Below the pieces are notes generated by a model, which worked only from the letters and a program-made list of their open reading frames with translations, did no database searches and was not told the origin of the DNA. DNA of 16,600 bases from Methylotenera_A sp031429035 (lineage in GTDB: Bacteria; Pseudomonadota; Gammaproteobacteria; Burkholderiales; Methylophilaceae): positions 1-16,600 of the forward strand of contig JANOYU010000116.1 in NCBI GenBank assembly GCA_031429035.1, in the 5' to 3' direction. Each line of letters begins with the position of its first letter. Position 1 is the first letter of the stretch. Positions 1 to 6,502 of the stretch are shown piece after piece. The translations under genes were made by a program, and so were the position numbers.

Positions 1-29
1 TTAATTCAATAACTTTCATATAAAAGTAC

Positions 30-69
30 TGCCCTACAAGCCGCATAGATATTGGCTCGTAGAGCATGT
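30..69. repeat. 40-bp hairpin repeat, copy 1
   Basis: This segment matches 10459-10498 at 36 of 40 positions in the same orientation, and similarity stops at both ends. It is itself an inverted repeat: arms 30-42 and 54-66 pair around an 11-nt loop. Read as minus-strand RNA the 13-bp stem is continuous, with two G-U pairs. It lies just upstream of the DUF1272 gene. The other copy is inside the 3' end of a coding gene, so this looks like a small dispersed palindromic element. Its family is unknown to me. Confidence 0.55.
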
Positions 70-84
70 GTTAGAAAGGTTAAT

Positions 85-333
85 ATGTTGGAATTACGCC
101 CAAACTGCGAATGTTGCAACAAAGATTTACCACCAGAATCGGATGAAGCAATGATTTGCACGTTTGAATGTACCTTTTGTGCATCGTGCGTAGAGACTGT
201 ACTGAATAGCGTTTGCCCAAATTGCGGCGGCAATTTTGTATCTCGCCCGCACCGCCCTACCAATAAATTAGAAAAATACCCAGCATCAACAAAACACATC
301 TACAAACCAAGTGGTTGCGAAAAGGCAATTTAG
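85..333 (+). CDS. DUF1272 family small cysteine-rich protein
   Basis: This 82-residue protein begins with the family's characteristic MLELRPNCECC and continues with a cysteine-rich core. Cysteines are visible at residues 8, 10, 11, 25, 29, 32, 35, 44 and 47, the last two in a CPNCGG knuckle. This spacing suggests binding of one or two zinc ions, like a compact zinc ribbon or RING-like fold. The function of DUF1272 is not established. I chose ATG at 85 rather than an in-frame ATG at 52, because family members start at MLELRPN and a GAAAGG ribosome-binding site lies at 74-79. The 52 start would also run through the hairpin repeat. The gene stands alone, followed by ffs. Confidence 0.85.
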   Translation: MLELRPNCECCNKDLPPESDEAMICTFECTFCASCVETVLNSVCPNCGGNFVSRPHRPTNKLEKYPASTKHIYKPSGCEKAI

Positions 334-367
334 ATTCAAAATTCAAAACCTAGCACTAAAATTCAGG

Positions 368-373
368 TAAAAT
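368..373 (+). promoter_or_regulatory. Possible -10 box of the ffs promoter
   Basis: TAAAAT sits 8 nt before the expected 5' end of the SRP RNA, the right distance for a sigma-70 -10 element. No convincing -35 hexamer is visible 16-18 nt further upstream, so the call is tentative. Confidence 0.35.
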
Positions 374-381
374 GCTTACTT

Positions 382-476
382 GGCGGGCCTCCCCGCATTG
401 TAAAGTAGCCAATCTGGTCAGATGCGGAAGCAAGCAGCCACAACTATTGCGCAAGTGCCGGGGGCAAGGCTCGCCT
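382..476 (+). ncRNA. ffs: 4.5S signal recognition particle RNA (small bacterial SRP RNA)
   Basis: This is the RNA scaffold of the bacterial signal recognition particle, which binds Ffh and targets nascent inner-membrane proteins to FtsY. The diagnostic domain IV is present: GGTCAG at 416-421, then a GGAA tetraloop and the AGCAGCC internal-loop strand within 426-439. The 5' GGCGGGCCT (382-390) pairs with 3' AGGCTCGCC (467-475), closing a single long hairpin of about 95 nt, the usual size of the small bacterial class. Position upstream of dnaX is common in proteobacteria. The exact ends are uncertain by a few bases, and no strong intrinsic terminator follows. Confidence 0.93.
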
Positions 477-480
477 CCTC

Positions 481-688
481 ATAAAATTCATTTTAGCAAC
501 TCATCTGCTATGTTGCGCGCTACTCGCAAGCTCAATGTATAAAGCATACGATTTCGCTTTCTGCGTTGCGTGCGCCTTGCATCTGAATTTCTCAAATAAA
601 TTTTCAGCTAATTTTGTAGCAAAAAGTACAAGACGAAAAGCTGCTTTTACGCTAAAGTTGTGACTATGTTTTTTAGAGTATAAATCTC
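481..688. other. Spacer between ffs and dnaX
   Basis: I see no credible gene in these 208 bases. There is a weak stem (GCAAC 496-500 with GTTGC 512-516). Two similar segments near 504-520 and 570-585 each contain a CTGC...GTTGCG core and may be remnants of a degenerate repeat. A TATAAA at 679-684, just before the dnaX start, could be a -10 element. Confidence 0.4.
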
Positions 689-2404
689 GTGTCATCTCAA
701 GTATTAGCGCGAAAATATCGCCCAAAATCATTCGATAGTTTAGTTGGCCAAGACCACGTGGTGCGCGCGCTAACCAACGCGCTCAATCAAAACCGCCTGC
801 ACCATGCCTATTTATTTACTGGCACGCGTGGTTGTGGCAAAACTACACTAGCACGTATTTTAGCTAAATCGCTTAATTGCGAGACGGGCATAAGCGCGCA
901 GCCTTGCGGCGTGTGTAGCACATGTGCTGAAATTGATCGCGGCCGGTTTGTCGATTTACTCGAAGTTGATGCTGCCAGCAACACACAAGTAGACGCCATG
1001 CGCGATTTGCTGGATAACGCGCAATATGCACCCACTGTGGGCCGTTTTAAGGTATATATTATCGATGAAGTGCACATGCTGAGTAAAAGTGCGTTTAATG
1101 CCATGCTAAAAACGCTAGAAGAGCCGCCAGCGCACGTTAAGTTTATACTCGCAACAACTGACCCACAAAAGGTGCCTGTGACCGTGCTAAGCCGCTGTTT
1201 GCAGTTTAACTTGCGACAAATGGCCAGCCCCACTATTCATGCGCATTTGCAACAGGTTTTAAATCAAGAAAATATTACATTTGAGCCAGCCGCGCTAAAC
1301 CTAATTGCGCGCGCCGCCGCAGGCAGTATGCGCGATGCGCTATCGCTTACCGACCAAGCCATTGCTTACGGCAATCAAACGGTAAATGAGGCAGAAGTAC
1401 GCAGCATGTTGGGCGCGATAGATCAAAGCTATTTGTATAATTTAATCACTGCCCTACAAGCCAATAATGGCGCAGGGGTGCTGGAAATAGCCACACAGAT
1501 GCAGGCGCGTAGTTTGTCATTTGAATCTGCACTTAATGATTTGGCTAATTTATTGCACCAAATTGCCATGGCACAAACGGTGCCGCAAAGCATGGCCGAA
1601 GATTTGCCCGAGCGTTTAGCTTTGTTAGATTTAGCGCAGACAATATCTGCAGAAACTTTACAACTGTATTACCAAATTGCAGTGCTAGGCCGCCGCGATA
1701 TTAGTCTAGCCCCAGACGAATACGCAGGTTTCACCATGACACTGCTGCGCATGCTGGCATTTATGCCAACTGAAAGAAGCACGTTAGCGCCGCAAGTCAG
1801 TACAAAATTGACGGCGCCTGCTGCAGTGTCAGCAACAACGCCAATGTCTGTAATACCTGCGCAAGCTGAACACATACAAGTGGAAAACGGCCAAATTGAA
1901 GCAGTGATTCAACCCAATACAGCTAAATTAGAGCATGTTGAAGCAAGCGTGCAGCCCAATATCCATGCGGCATCCACGGCAGAGGTTTTAGAAACGCCGA
2001 TTGCTAACTTGATTAGTTTTGACGGTAACTGGCGACAATTGGTCGAGAAAAACTTAAAACTTGGCCTAGCGCGTGCCTTGGCGCAAAATTGCGAATTGCT
2101 AAGTTTTGATGAGAATAATTTAAACTTACGCGTGGCCAGCGCGCAAAAACATTTAGTTAGCGCCAGTTATCAAGATAAATTGAGTGGCGCGATTAACGAG
2201 CATTTTGGTCGAAAAATTCGACTAAATATTGAGCTGGCTAGCGATATTCAAGCAGAAATTGTGACGCCAGCCAAACAAAATGCCAGCGAAAAAGCTGTGA
2301 TTCAATCGGGCGCTGAGGCGGCGATTATGGGCGACCCTTTTGTGCAAGATTTAATGCAAAAATTTGGCGCAACAATTATCCCCAACAGCATCAAACCCAA
2401 TTAA
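689..2404 (+). CDS. dnaX: DNA polymerase III subunit gamma/tau (clamp-loader ATPase)
   Basis: This is the motor subunit of the clamp loader, which opens and loads the beta sliding clamp and, as tau, links the polymerase cores and helicase. The 571-residue protein has an N-terminal AAA+ module: Walker A GTRGCGKT at residues 45-52, a zinc module with C64, C73, C76 and C79, Walker B IIDEVH around 124-129, and the SRC sensor at 168-170. A variable linker follows (about 365-440), then a tau-like C-terminal domain. The start is GTG: an in-frame TAG at 674 excludes earlier starts, and only a weak AGAG precedes it. I see no classic A-AAA-AAG frameshift signal in the linker, so a separate gamma product is not indicated. 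ybaB and recR follow, the usual order. Confidence 0.97.
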   Translation: MSSQVLARKYRPKSFDSLVGQDHVVRALTNALNQNRLHHAYLFTGTRGCGKTTLARILAKSLNCETGISAQPCGVCSTCAEIDRGRFVDLLEVDAASNTQVDAMRDLLDNAQYAPTVGRFKVYIIDEVHMLSKSAFNAMLKTLEEPPAHVKFILATTDPQKVPVTVLSRCLQFNLRQMASPTIHAHLQQVLNQENITFEPAALNLIARAAAGSMRDALSLTDQAIAYGNQTVNEAEVRSMLGAIDQSYLYNLITALQANNGAGVLEIATQMQARSLSFESALNDLANLLHQIAMAQTVPQSMAEDLPERLALLDLAQTISAETLQLYYQIAVLGRRDISLAPDEYAGFTMTLLRMLAFMPTERSTLAPQVSTKLTAPAAVSATTPMSVIPAQAEHIQVENGQIEAVIQPNTAKLEHVEASVQPNIHAASTAEVLETPIANLISFDGNWRQLVEKNLKLGLARALAQNCELLSFDENNLNLRVASAQKHLVSASYQDKLSGAINEHFGRKIRLNIELASDIQAEIVTPAKQNASEKAVIQSGAEAAIMGDPFVQDLMQKFGATIIPNSIKPN

Positions 2405-2427
2405 AACAAGTATTTAAGGAGAAAAAC

Positions 2428-2736
2428 ATGATGAAAGGCGGCATGGGCAATATGATGAAACAAGCCCAAATGATGCAGGCGAATATGCAAAAAGCGCAAG
2501 CTGAGCTAGCCGAAACGCTGGTAGAAGGCAGCGCAAGCAATGGCTTGGTTAAAATTAGTATGACCTGCAACAACCAAGTTAAACGCGTAATAATTGATGA
2601 CGCCGCCATGGACGACCGCGAAACGCTAGAAGATTTATTGCTGATTGCGCTAAATGACGCACGAGTAAAGGCCGAGGCGACCTCAAATGCACGTATGAGT
2701 GGCATGATGCCCGCAGGCATGAAACTTCCCTTCTAA
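2428..2736 (+). CDS. ybaB: YbaB/EbfC family nucleoid-associated DNA-binding protein
   Basis: This 102-residue protein matches the YbaB/EbfC family: a glycine- and methionine-rich start (MMKGGMGNMMKQAQMMQ), a helix rich in Q/K/A, then the two-stranded core with VKRVIIDD and a C-terminal helix ending MMPAGMKLPF. Family members form dimers that bind DNA and compact or mark the chromosome, and some affect gene expression. A good ribosome-binding site, AAGGAG, lies at 2416-2421. The gene is 23 bp after dnaX and before recR, a conserved trio. The second ATG at 2431 is an equally possible start. Confidence 0.95.
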   Translation: MMKGGMGNMMKQAQMMQANMQKAQAELAETLVEGSASNGLVKISMTCNNQVKRVIIDDAAMDDRETLEDLLLIALNDARVKAEATSNARMSGMMPAGMKLPF

Positions 2737-2751
2737 AAACGACTGTTTTTA
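2734..2751 (+). terminator. Weak AT-rich hairpin at the ybaB stop codon
   Basis: TAAAAAC (2734-2740) and GTTTTTA (2745-2751) form a 7-bp stem around a 4-nt loop, starting in the stop codon. The 3' arm is itself T-rich. The stem has only one G-C pair, so termination would be inefficient. It may just reduce read-through into recR. Confidence 0.25.
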
Positions 2752-2899
2752 AATTATTAGGCTTGCAAATACTTTGTTAAAAACTTCCTCAAAATCCTCA
2801 TGTGCTATTTAATTAAACCCAGCACATACAGTTCGGTTTTTCGGAAATTATTGCCTAATCTTTGCTTCGCTCGCTACGTTTTCTAACTTAATTTCGCAC

Positions 2900-3496
2900 A
2901 TGAAAAATCCCCTAGCCCTAGAACAACTGATTGATAGCTTACGCTGTCTGCCAGGCGTAGGCCCAAAATCAGCGCTGCGCATGGCCTATTATTTACTTCA
3001 GCGTGACCGCAAAGGCGCCAACACATTAGCCTTATCTATGCAAAATGCCTTGCAAGTTCTGGGGCATTGCACGCTTTGTAACAACTTCTCTGAAGCGCCA
3101 ATTTGCCCATTATGCGCATCGGATTCGCGTGAAGCCAGCCAGTTGTGCGTGGTAGAAATGCCCACCGATTTAATGATGATGGAACAAACCCACTCTTACA
3201 AAGGCATGTATTTTGTATTGATGGGTAGACTTTCGCCATTAGATGGCATTGGCCCAAAAGAAATTAATCTAGATAAGCTCATCAAACGTGCGCAAGACGG
3301 CTTGGTGAATGAGGTGATTTTAGCCACCAATTACACGGTGGAAGGCGAGGCCACCGCGCATTATATTAGCGAACTGCTAAAAACCCGCAATGTGTCTGTA
3401 AGCCGCATTGCACGTGGCTTGCCGATGGGTGGCGAGATTGAATATGTCGATAGCGGGACGCTTTCAATGGCGCTGCTAGGGCGCAAGGCGCTTTAG
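2900..3496 (+). CDS. recR: Recombination mediator protein RecR
   Basis: RecR works with RecF and RecO to load RecA on single-stranded gaps during recombinational repair. The 198-residue length is standard. In order there are: a helix-hairpin-helix (LRCLPGVGPKSALRMAYYLL, residues 14-33), a C4 zinc finger (C57, C60, C69, C72), and a Toprim domain (CVVEMPTDLMMME through the ILATNYTVEGEATA segment). The protein ends in the usual dimerisation region SRIARGLPMGGEIEYVDSGTL. The start ATG at 2900 lacks a clear Shine-Dalgarno sequence. A 163-bp gap separates it from ybaB, longer than usual, so it may have its own promoter, although I see no strong one. Confidence 0.97.
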   Translation: MKNPLALEQLIDSLRCLPGVGPKSALRMAYYLLQRDRKGANTLALSMQNALQVLGHCTLCNNFSEAPICPLCASDSREASQLCVVEMPTDLMMMEQTHSYKGMYFVLMGRLSPLDGIGPKEINLDKLIKRAQDGLVNEVILATNYTVEGEATAHYISELLKTRNVSVSRIARGLPMGGEIEYVDSGTLSMALLGRKAL

Positions 3497-3515
3497 ATTT
3501 GTCTAGATATAATTC

Positions 3516-3704
3516 ATGCTTAGTTTTAAGCGCTTGATTTGTAAAATTAACTTTCATCACTGGCAATATGAAACCAGAGGTCACACTTATGAAGGCTTTA
3601 TTTATCCTGTGAGCTATCGTCGCTGTAAAAATTGCAAGTTAGCACAAGTACAAATTATGGATGCAGATTCTGCCGAAGTTATTTGGCAGTTAATTGAAAA
3701 ATAA
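3516..3704 (+). CDS. Small hypothetical protein with a CxxC pair
   Basis: I do not recognise this 62-residue ORF. It reads as a plausible small protein: a basic N-terminus, aromatic-rich FHHWQYETRGHTYEGFIYP, then RRCKNCKLAQVQ with a CxxC that, together with the histidines near residues 14-15, could bind a metal. The tail is amphipathic. It begins 19 bp after recR and its stop is two bases from the stop of the convergent gph gene, so it fills the gap exactly, which favours a real gene. No Shine-Dalgarno is visible. TATAAT at 3508-3513 lies only 2 nt before the ATG. No antisense gene competes here. Confidence 0.55.
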   Translation: MLSFKRLICKINFHHWQYETRGHTYEGFIYPVSYRRCKNCKLAQVQIMDADSAEVIWQLIEK

Positions 3705-3706
3705 AA

Positions 3707-4360
3707 TTAAATAAATCTCAACAAGTCATGCGGTAAATGAATCATCATATCCGCACCCCACTCTGCTGGTTTATCTGTCACATCAATATAGCCAAACAGC
3801 GCAACCACCGTTTGCATACCTGCTGCTTTGCCTGCAATAATATCGCGCTCGGCATCGCCCACATACATACTATTTTCGGGCTTAACACCCACTTGTTTGC
3901 AAGCCATCAAAAGTGTGGCTGGCGATGGTTTTGGTTGTGGTGCGTCGTCACCACACACAATGCAAGCAGCGCGATTTTCTAAATTTAAGTACATACTTTC
4001 AATCAAAGCAATGGTAAATCTGCGTGGTTTATTGGTGACAATTCCCCAAGTTAAGCCTTTATTTTCAATTGCTTGCAATAACTCTGCAATACCTAGCAGC
4101 AGCACAGGGCTGCGCATATAAACCGACTCGTAAATACTTAAATATTCGTCACGCATTTCAATAAAGCTGTCATCTTGTGGCGTAATACCAAAACCCAAGC
4201 CGACCAAACCGCGTGAACCATGCGAGGCGAATGGACGAATATTTTCGTAAGGTAATGGCGCTTTGCCATGTTGAATGAGTTGCAGGTTAAGCGCGTGGGC
4301 TAAATCTGGCGCGGTGTCCACCAGCGTGCCGTCTAGGTCAAACAAAATTGTTGTAATCAA
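3707..4360 (-). CDS. gph: Phosphoglycolate phosphatase (HAD superfamily)
   Basis: This enzyme dephosphorylates 2-phosphoglycolate, formed during DNA 3'-end repair or oxygenase side reactions, to glycolate. The 217-residue protein has all four HAD motifs: FDLDGTLVD with nucleophile D8 and acid D10, T109 in GIVTNKPR, K144 in PKPSP, and GDAERDI with D169 and D173. The start is TTG at 4360; the next in-frame codons upstream lead straight to the ubiG stop, so no ATG is available. It is the last gene of mtaD-ubiG-gph, an arrangement common in Beta- and Gammaproteobacteria. Related HAD phosphatases such as PpaX cannot be fully excluded. Confidence 0.93.
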   Translation of the reverse strand: MITTILFDLDGTLVDTAPDLAHALNLQLIQHGKAPLPYENIRPFASHGSRGLVGLGFGITPQDDSFIEMRDEYLSIYESVYMRSPVLLLGIAELLQAIENKGLTWGIVTNKPRRFTIALIESMYLNLENRAACIVCGDDAPQPKPSPATLLMACKQVGVKPENSMYVGDAERDIIAGKAAGMQTVVALFGYIDVTDKPAEWGADMMIHLPHDLLRFI

Positions 4361-4369
4361 GATTATTCT

Positions 4370-5071
4370 TTACGTTTGTTTAACAGTGTGCATCATGTAA
4401 TTGACTGAGGTGTCGTCACCCAGCCAATAATGTTGCGTAATTGGGTTGTAGCTCATACCTATTTGATGTTGTAGTGACAAGCCTGCAGGCCGCATGTAGC
4501 TTGCTAACTCGGATGGTTTGATAAACTTAGCGTAATCGTGCGTGCCGCGCGGCAACATGTTTAATACGTACTCCGCACCGATAACTGCAAATAAATACGC
4601 TTTTGGATTACGATTAATAGTAGAGAAAAATACATGGCCGCCTGGTTTTACCAATTTAGCACAAGCTGCCACCACGCTGGCGGGGTCTGGCACGTGTTCT
4701 AGCATTTCTAGGCAAGTCACCACATCAAAACTAGCAGGCTGTTTTACGGCTAAATCTTCAACTGAAATTAATTGATAATCAACCGCCACGCCGCTTTCTA
4801 AGCTGTGTAATTGCGCCACTTTAAGCGCTTTTTCACCCAAATCAATACCGGTGACTTTAGCGCCGCGTTCAGCCATTGATTCACTTAAAATGCCGCCACC
4901 ACAACCTACGTCAAGCACTGTTTTGCCTTTTAGCGGCAGGGCTTTGTCTATGTAATTTAAGCGTAGCGGATTAATGTCGTGCAGCGGTTTAAATTCGCTG
5001 CTTTTATCCCACCATTTATGCGCTAACTCCGAAAATTTATTCAGCTCTGCTGCATCTGCATTGTCTGCCAT
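4370..5071 (-). CDS. ubiG: Ubiquinone biosynthesis O-methyltransferase UbiG
   Basis: UbiG performs both O-methylations in ubiquinone synthesis using S-adenosylmethionine (SAM). The 233-residue length is typical. It shows the family N-terminus (ELNKFSELAHKWWDKSSEFKPLHDINPLRLNYI), SAM-binding motif I VLDVGCGGGILSE at residues 53-65, the acidic residue D77 in GIDLG that holds the SAM ribose, and later motifs such as CLEMLEHVPDP and KPGGHVFFSTINRNPKAY. The start codon overlaps the mtaD stop by one base (TAATG), implying translational coupling. The gph gene follows in the same frame after a stop and three codons. Confidence 0.97.
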   Translation of the reverse strand: MADNADAAELNKFSELAHKWWDKSSEFKPLHDINPLRLNYIDKALPLKGKTVLDVGCGGGILSESMAERGAKVTGIDLGEKALKVAQLHSLESGVAVDYQLISVEDLAVKQPASFDVVTCLEMLEHVPDPASVVAACAKLVKPGGHVFFSTINRNPKAYLFAVIGAEYVLNMLPRGTHDYAKFIKPSELASYMRPAGLSLQHQIGMSYNPITQHYWLGDDTSVNYMMHTVKQT

Positions 5072-6402
5072 TATTTAAACTCGCTTAATTTTGCATGCCA
5101 TTTACTTACAATTTCACTTAATTGTTGCGGCTCAATACTGCTAAATACGCCTTCACTATTGGCTGGCCGATAATATTTTAAATCGCCAGCCACCCAAGTG
5201 TGCGTAACCTGTTCGCGACCTGCCACGTAAACTAAATGCGATAGCGGGTCAAAACAAGGCTGCATATTAATGTCATCCAATTTGACAGCGGTTAAATCGG
5301 CAAGTTTTCCACACTCAATTGAACCTATTTTATCACTTAAATTCAATGCTTTAGCACAATTAATGGTTGCCATCTCTAGCGCCTGCTGCGCCAAAATTGC
5401 CGTCGCATCACCACTTTGGCCTTTGGCTAACAAAGCCGCCAAACGCATTTCTGCAAACATATCTAGCCTATTATTACTGGCTGCACCATCCGTGCCCAGG
5501 CCGATATTAATGCCCTGTTTGGCGTATTCTGCGATTGGCGCTATGCCAGAAGCCAGTTTTAAATTAGAGCTAGGGCAATGTGCAATACTGCAGCCATGCT
5601 CGGCTAATAGCTTAATTTCGCCATCGTTTAAGTGAACGCAATGTGCAAGCGTTAACATGGGGCCTAGTAAACCTAAATTAGCTAATCGGGCTACAGGCCT
5701 TAATCCATATGCGCTTTCACTATCTGCAATTTCTTGTTTTGTTTCGTGCAAATGCGTGTGAATACCAATATTCACTTGCTCTGCCAATGTTAGTAGTCGC
5801 GAAAAAGTGGCATCAGACACGGTGTAAGGTGCATGTGGCGCAAAACTAAAGCTCAACAGGGGCTCATCGCGCAAATAGTCGCGTGCCTGCAAACCTTGCT
5901 GAATATAGCTTTCGACATCATGGGCGTAATTGGTGGCAAACTCTACTGCTACCAAGCCTAAATTGGCACGCATGCCAGCTTGAATGCTGGCTTCTGCAGT
6001 GGCCAGCGGATAAAAATACATATCGTTAAAGGTAGTCACGCCGCCGCTTAACATTTCCGCGCATGCTAACAATGTGCCATCGCGCACAAAACTAGGTGAA
6101 ACTACAGCGCGTTCTGCTGGCCAAATACGCTGTTCTAGCCAAGGCATTAGTGGCACATCGTCGGCCAAACCGCGCATTAAGCTCATGGCGGCGTGCGTGT
6201 GCAAGTTGATTAAGCCTGGAATCAACACATGCGCATCTAATTGCACAGTTTCGGCAGCCACATATTGCTTGGTTTGCGTTGTTGGGCAAATATCAATAAT
6301 TTTGCCTGCTTGAACCACCACTGCGTGGTTTTCTAATAAGGTATTGGCGGGCACAACTGGGCACAGCCAGCGAGCTTCAATAATTAAATCTACACTATTC
6401 AT
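5071..6402 (-). CDS. mtaD: 5-methylthioadenosine/S-adenosylhomocysteine deaminase (TRZ/ATZ amidohydrolase)
   Basis: This is a metal-dependent amidohydrolase of 443 residues. The metal-site motifs are HTH (H68, H70) in PGLINLHTHAAMSLMRGLADD, the HTHLHET segment around residues 215-221, AHCVHL near 253-258 and GTDGAASNN with D305. Relatives deaminate 5'-methylthioadenosine and S-adenosylhomocysteine. The neighbour ubiG makes S-adenosylhomocysteine, which fits but does not prove this substrate; some members act on adenosine or guanine derivatives. ATG at 6402 is preceded by a weak AAGCGG and by TATAAT at 6409-6414. Confidence 0.88.
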   Translation of the reverse strand: MNSVDLIIEARWLCPVVPANTLLENHAVVVQAGKIIDICPTTQTKQYVAAETVQLDAHVLIPGLINLHTHAAMSLMRGLADDVPLMPWLEQRIWPAERAVVSPSFVRDGTLLACAEMLSGGVTTFNDMYFYPLATAEASIQAGMRANLGLVAVEFATNYAHDVESYIQQGLQARDYLRDEPLLSFSFAPHAPYTVSDATFSRLLTLAEQVNIGIHTHLHETKQEIADSESAYGLRPVARLANLGLLGPMLTLAHCVHLNDGEIKLLAEHGCSIAHCPSSNLKLASGIAPIAEYAKQGINIGLGTDGAASNNRLDMFAEMRLAALLAKGQSGDATAILAQQALEMATINCAKALNLSDKIGSIECGKLADLTAVKLDDINMQPCFDPLSHLVYVAGREQVTHTWVAGDLKYYRPANSEGVFSSIEPQQLSEIVSKWHAKLSEFK

Positions 6403-6408
6403 CCGCTT

Positions 6409-6414
6409 ATTATA
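6409..6414 (-). promoter_or_regulatory. mtaD: Possible -10 box close to the mtaD start
   Basis: A perfect TATAAT on the minus strand ends 6 nt before the mtaD ATG. If used, transcription would start at or within a base or two of the A of the start codon. The 17-bp-upstream hexamer (AATAAA) is a poor -35. Because a strong terminator lies just upstream, the mtaD operon needs some promoter in this roughly 45-bp gap, which supports the call. Confidence 0.4.
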
Positions 6415-6447
6415 ACGGCTTAAACAACTGCTTTATTAGCACAAGGC

Positions 6448-6480
6448 AATAAAAAACCCCGCATTACGGGGTTTTTTATT
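6448..6480 (-). terminator. Strong intrinsic terminator of ompA (symmetric)
   Basis: A perfect 14-bp inverted repeat (6448-6461 with 6467-6480) surrounds a 5-nt loop. The core is CCCCG/CGGGG flanked by six A and six T. On the minus strand the GC stem is followed by TTTTTTATT, a textbook rho-independent terminator 23 bp after the ompA stop. The symmetry would let it work on the plus strand as well. Confidence 0.93.
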
Positions 6481-6502
6481 GAAACAGGTTAGTTACTATG
6501 AC

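Noticed and set aside
6..299. 97-codon minus-strand ORF opposite the DUF1272 gene
   Set aside because: The plus strand encodes a clear DUF1272 protein with its cysteine pattern and ribosome-binding site; the minus-strand reading is a shadow, apart from the short repeat at its end.
501..731. 76-codon minus-strand ORF in the ffs-dnaX spacer
   Set aside because: It overlaps the dnaX start on the opposite strand, has no ribosome-binding site, and its sequence has no protein-like pattern that I recognise.
808..1233. 141-codon antisense ORF inside dnaX
   Set aside because: It is opposite the highly conserved AAA+ region of dnaX, has no recognisable domain, and is a by-product of dnaX codon use.
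1445..1461. 15-bp match between 27-41 and the dnaX region near 1448-1462 (ACTGCCCTACAAGCC)
   Set aside because: The match does not extend into the palindromic core of the 40-bp repeat and lies in ordinary dnaX coding sequence (TALQA), so chance is the simplest explanation.
1720..2404. Programmed -1 frameshift in dnaX giving a separate gamma subunit
   Set aside because: I looked for an A-AAA-AAG type heptamer in the 0 frame. The A-runs near 2046 and 2289 are not in the right phase, and no strong downstream hairpin is apparent.
2737..2899. Possible regulatory RNA in the 163-bp ybaB-recR gap
   Set aside because: Apart from the weak AT-rich hairpin at the ybaB stop, I found no stable stem, no convincing promoter and no repeat that would support an RNA gene.
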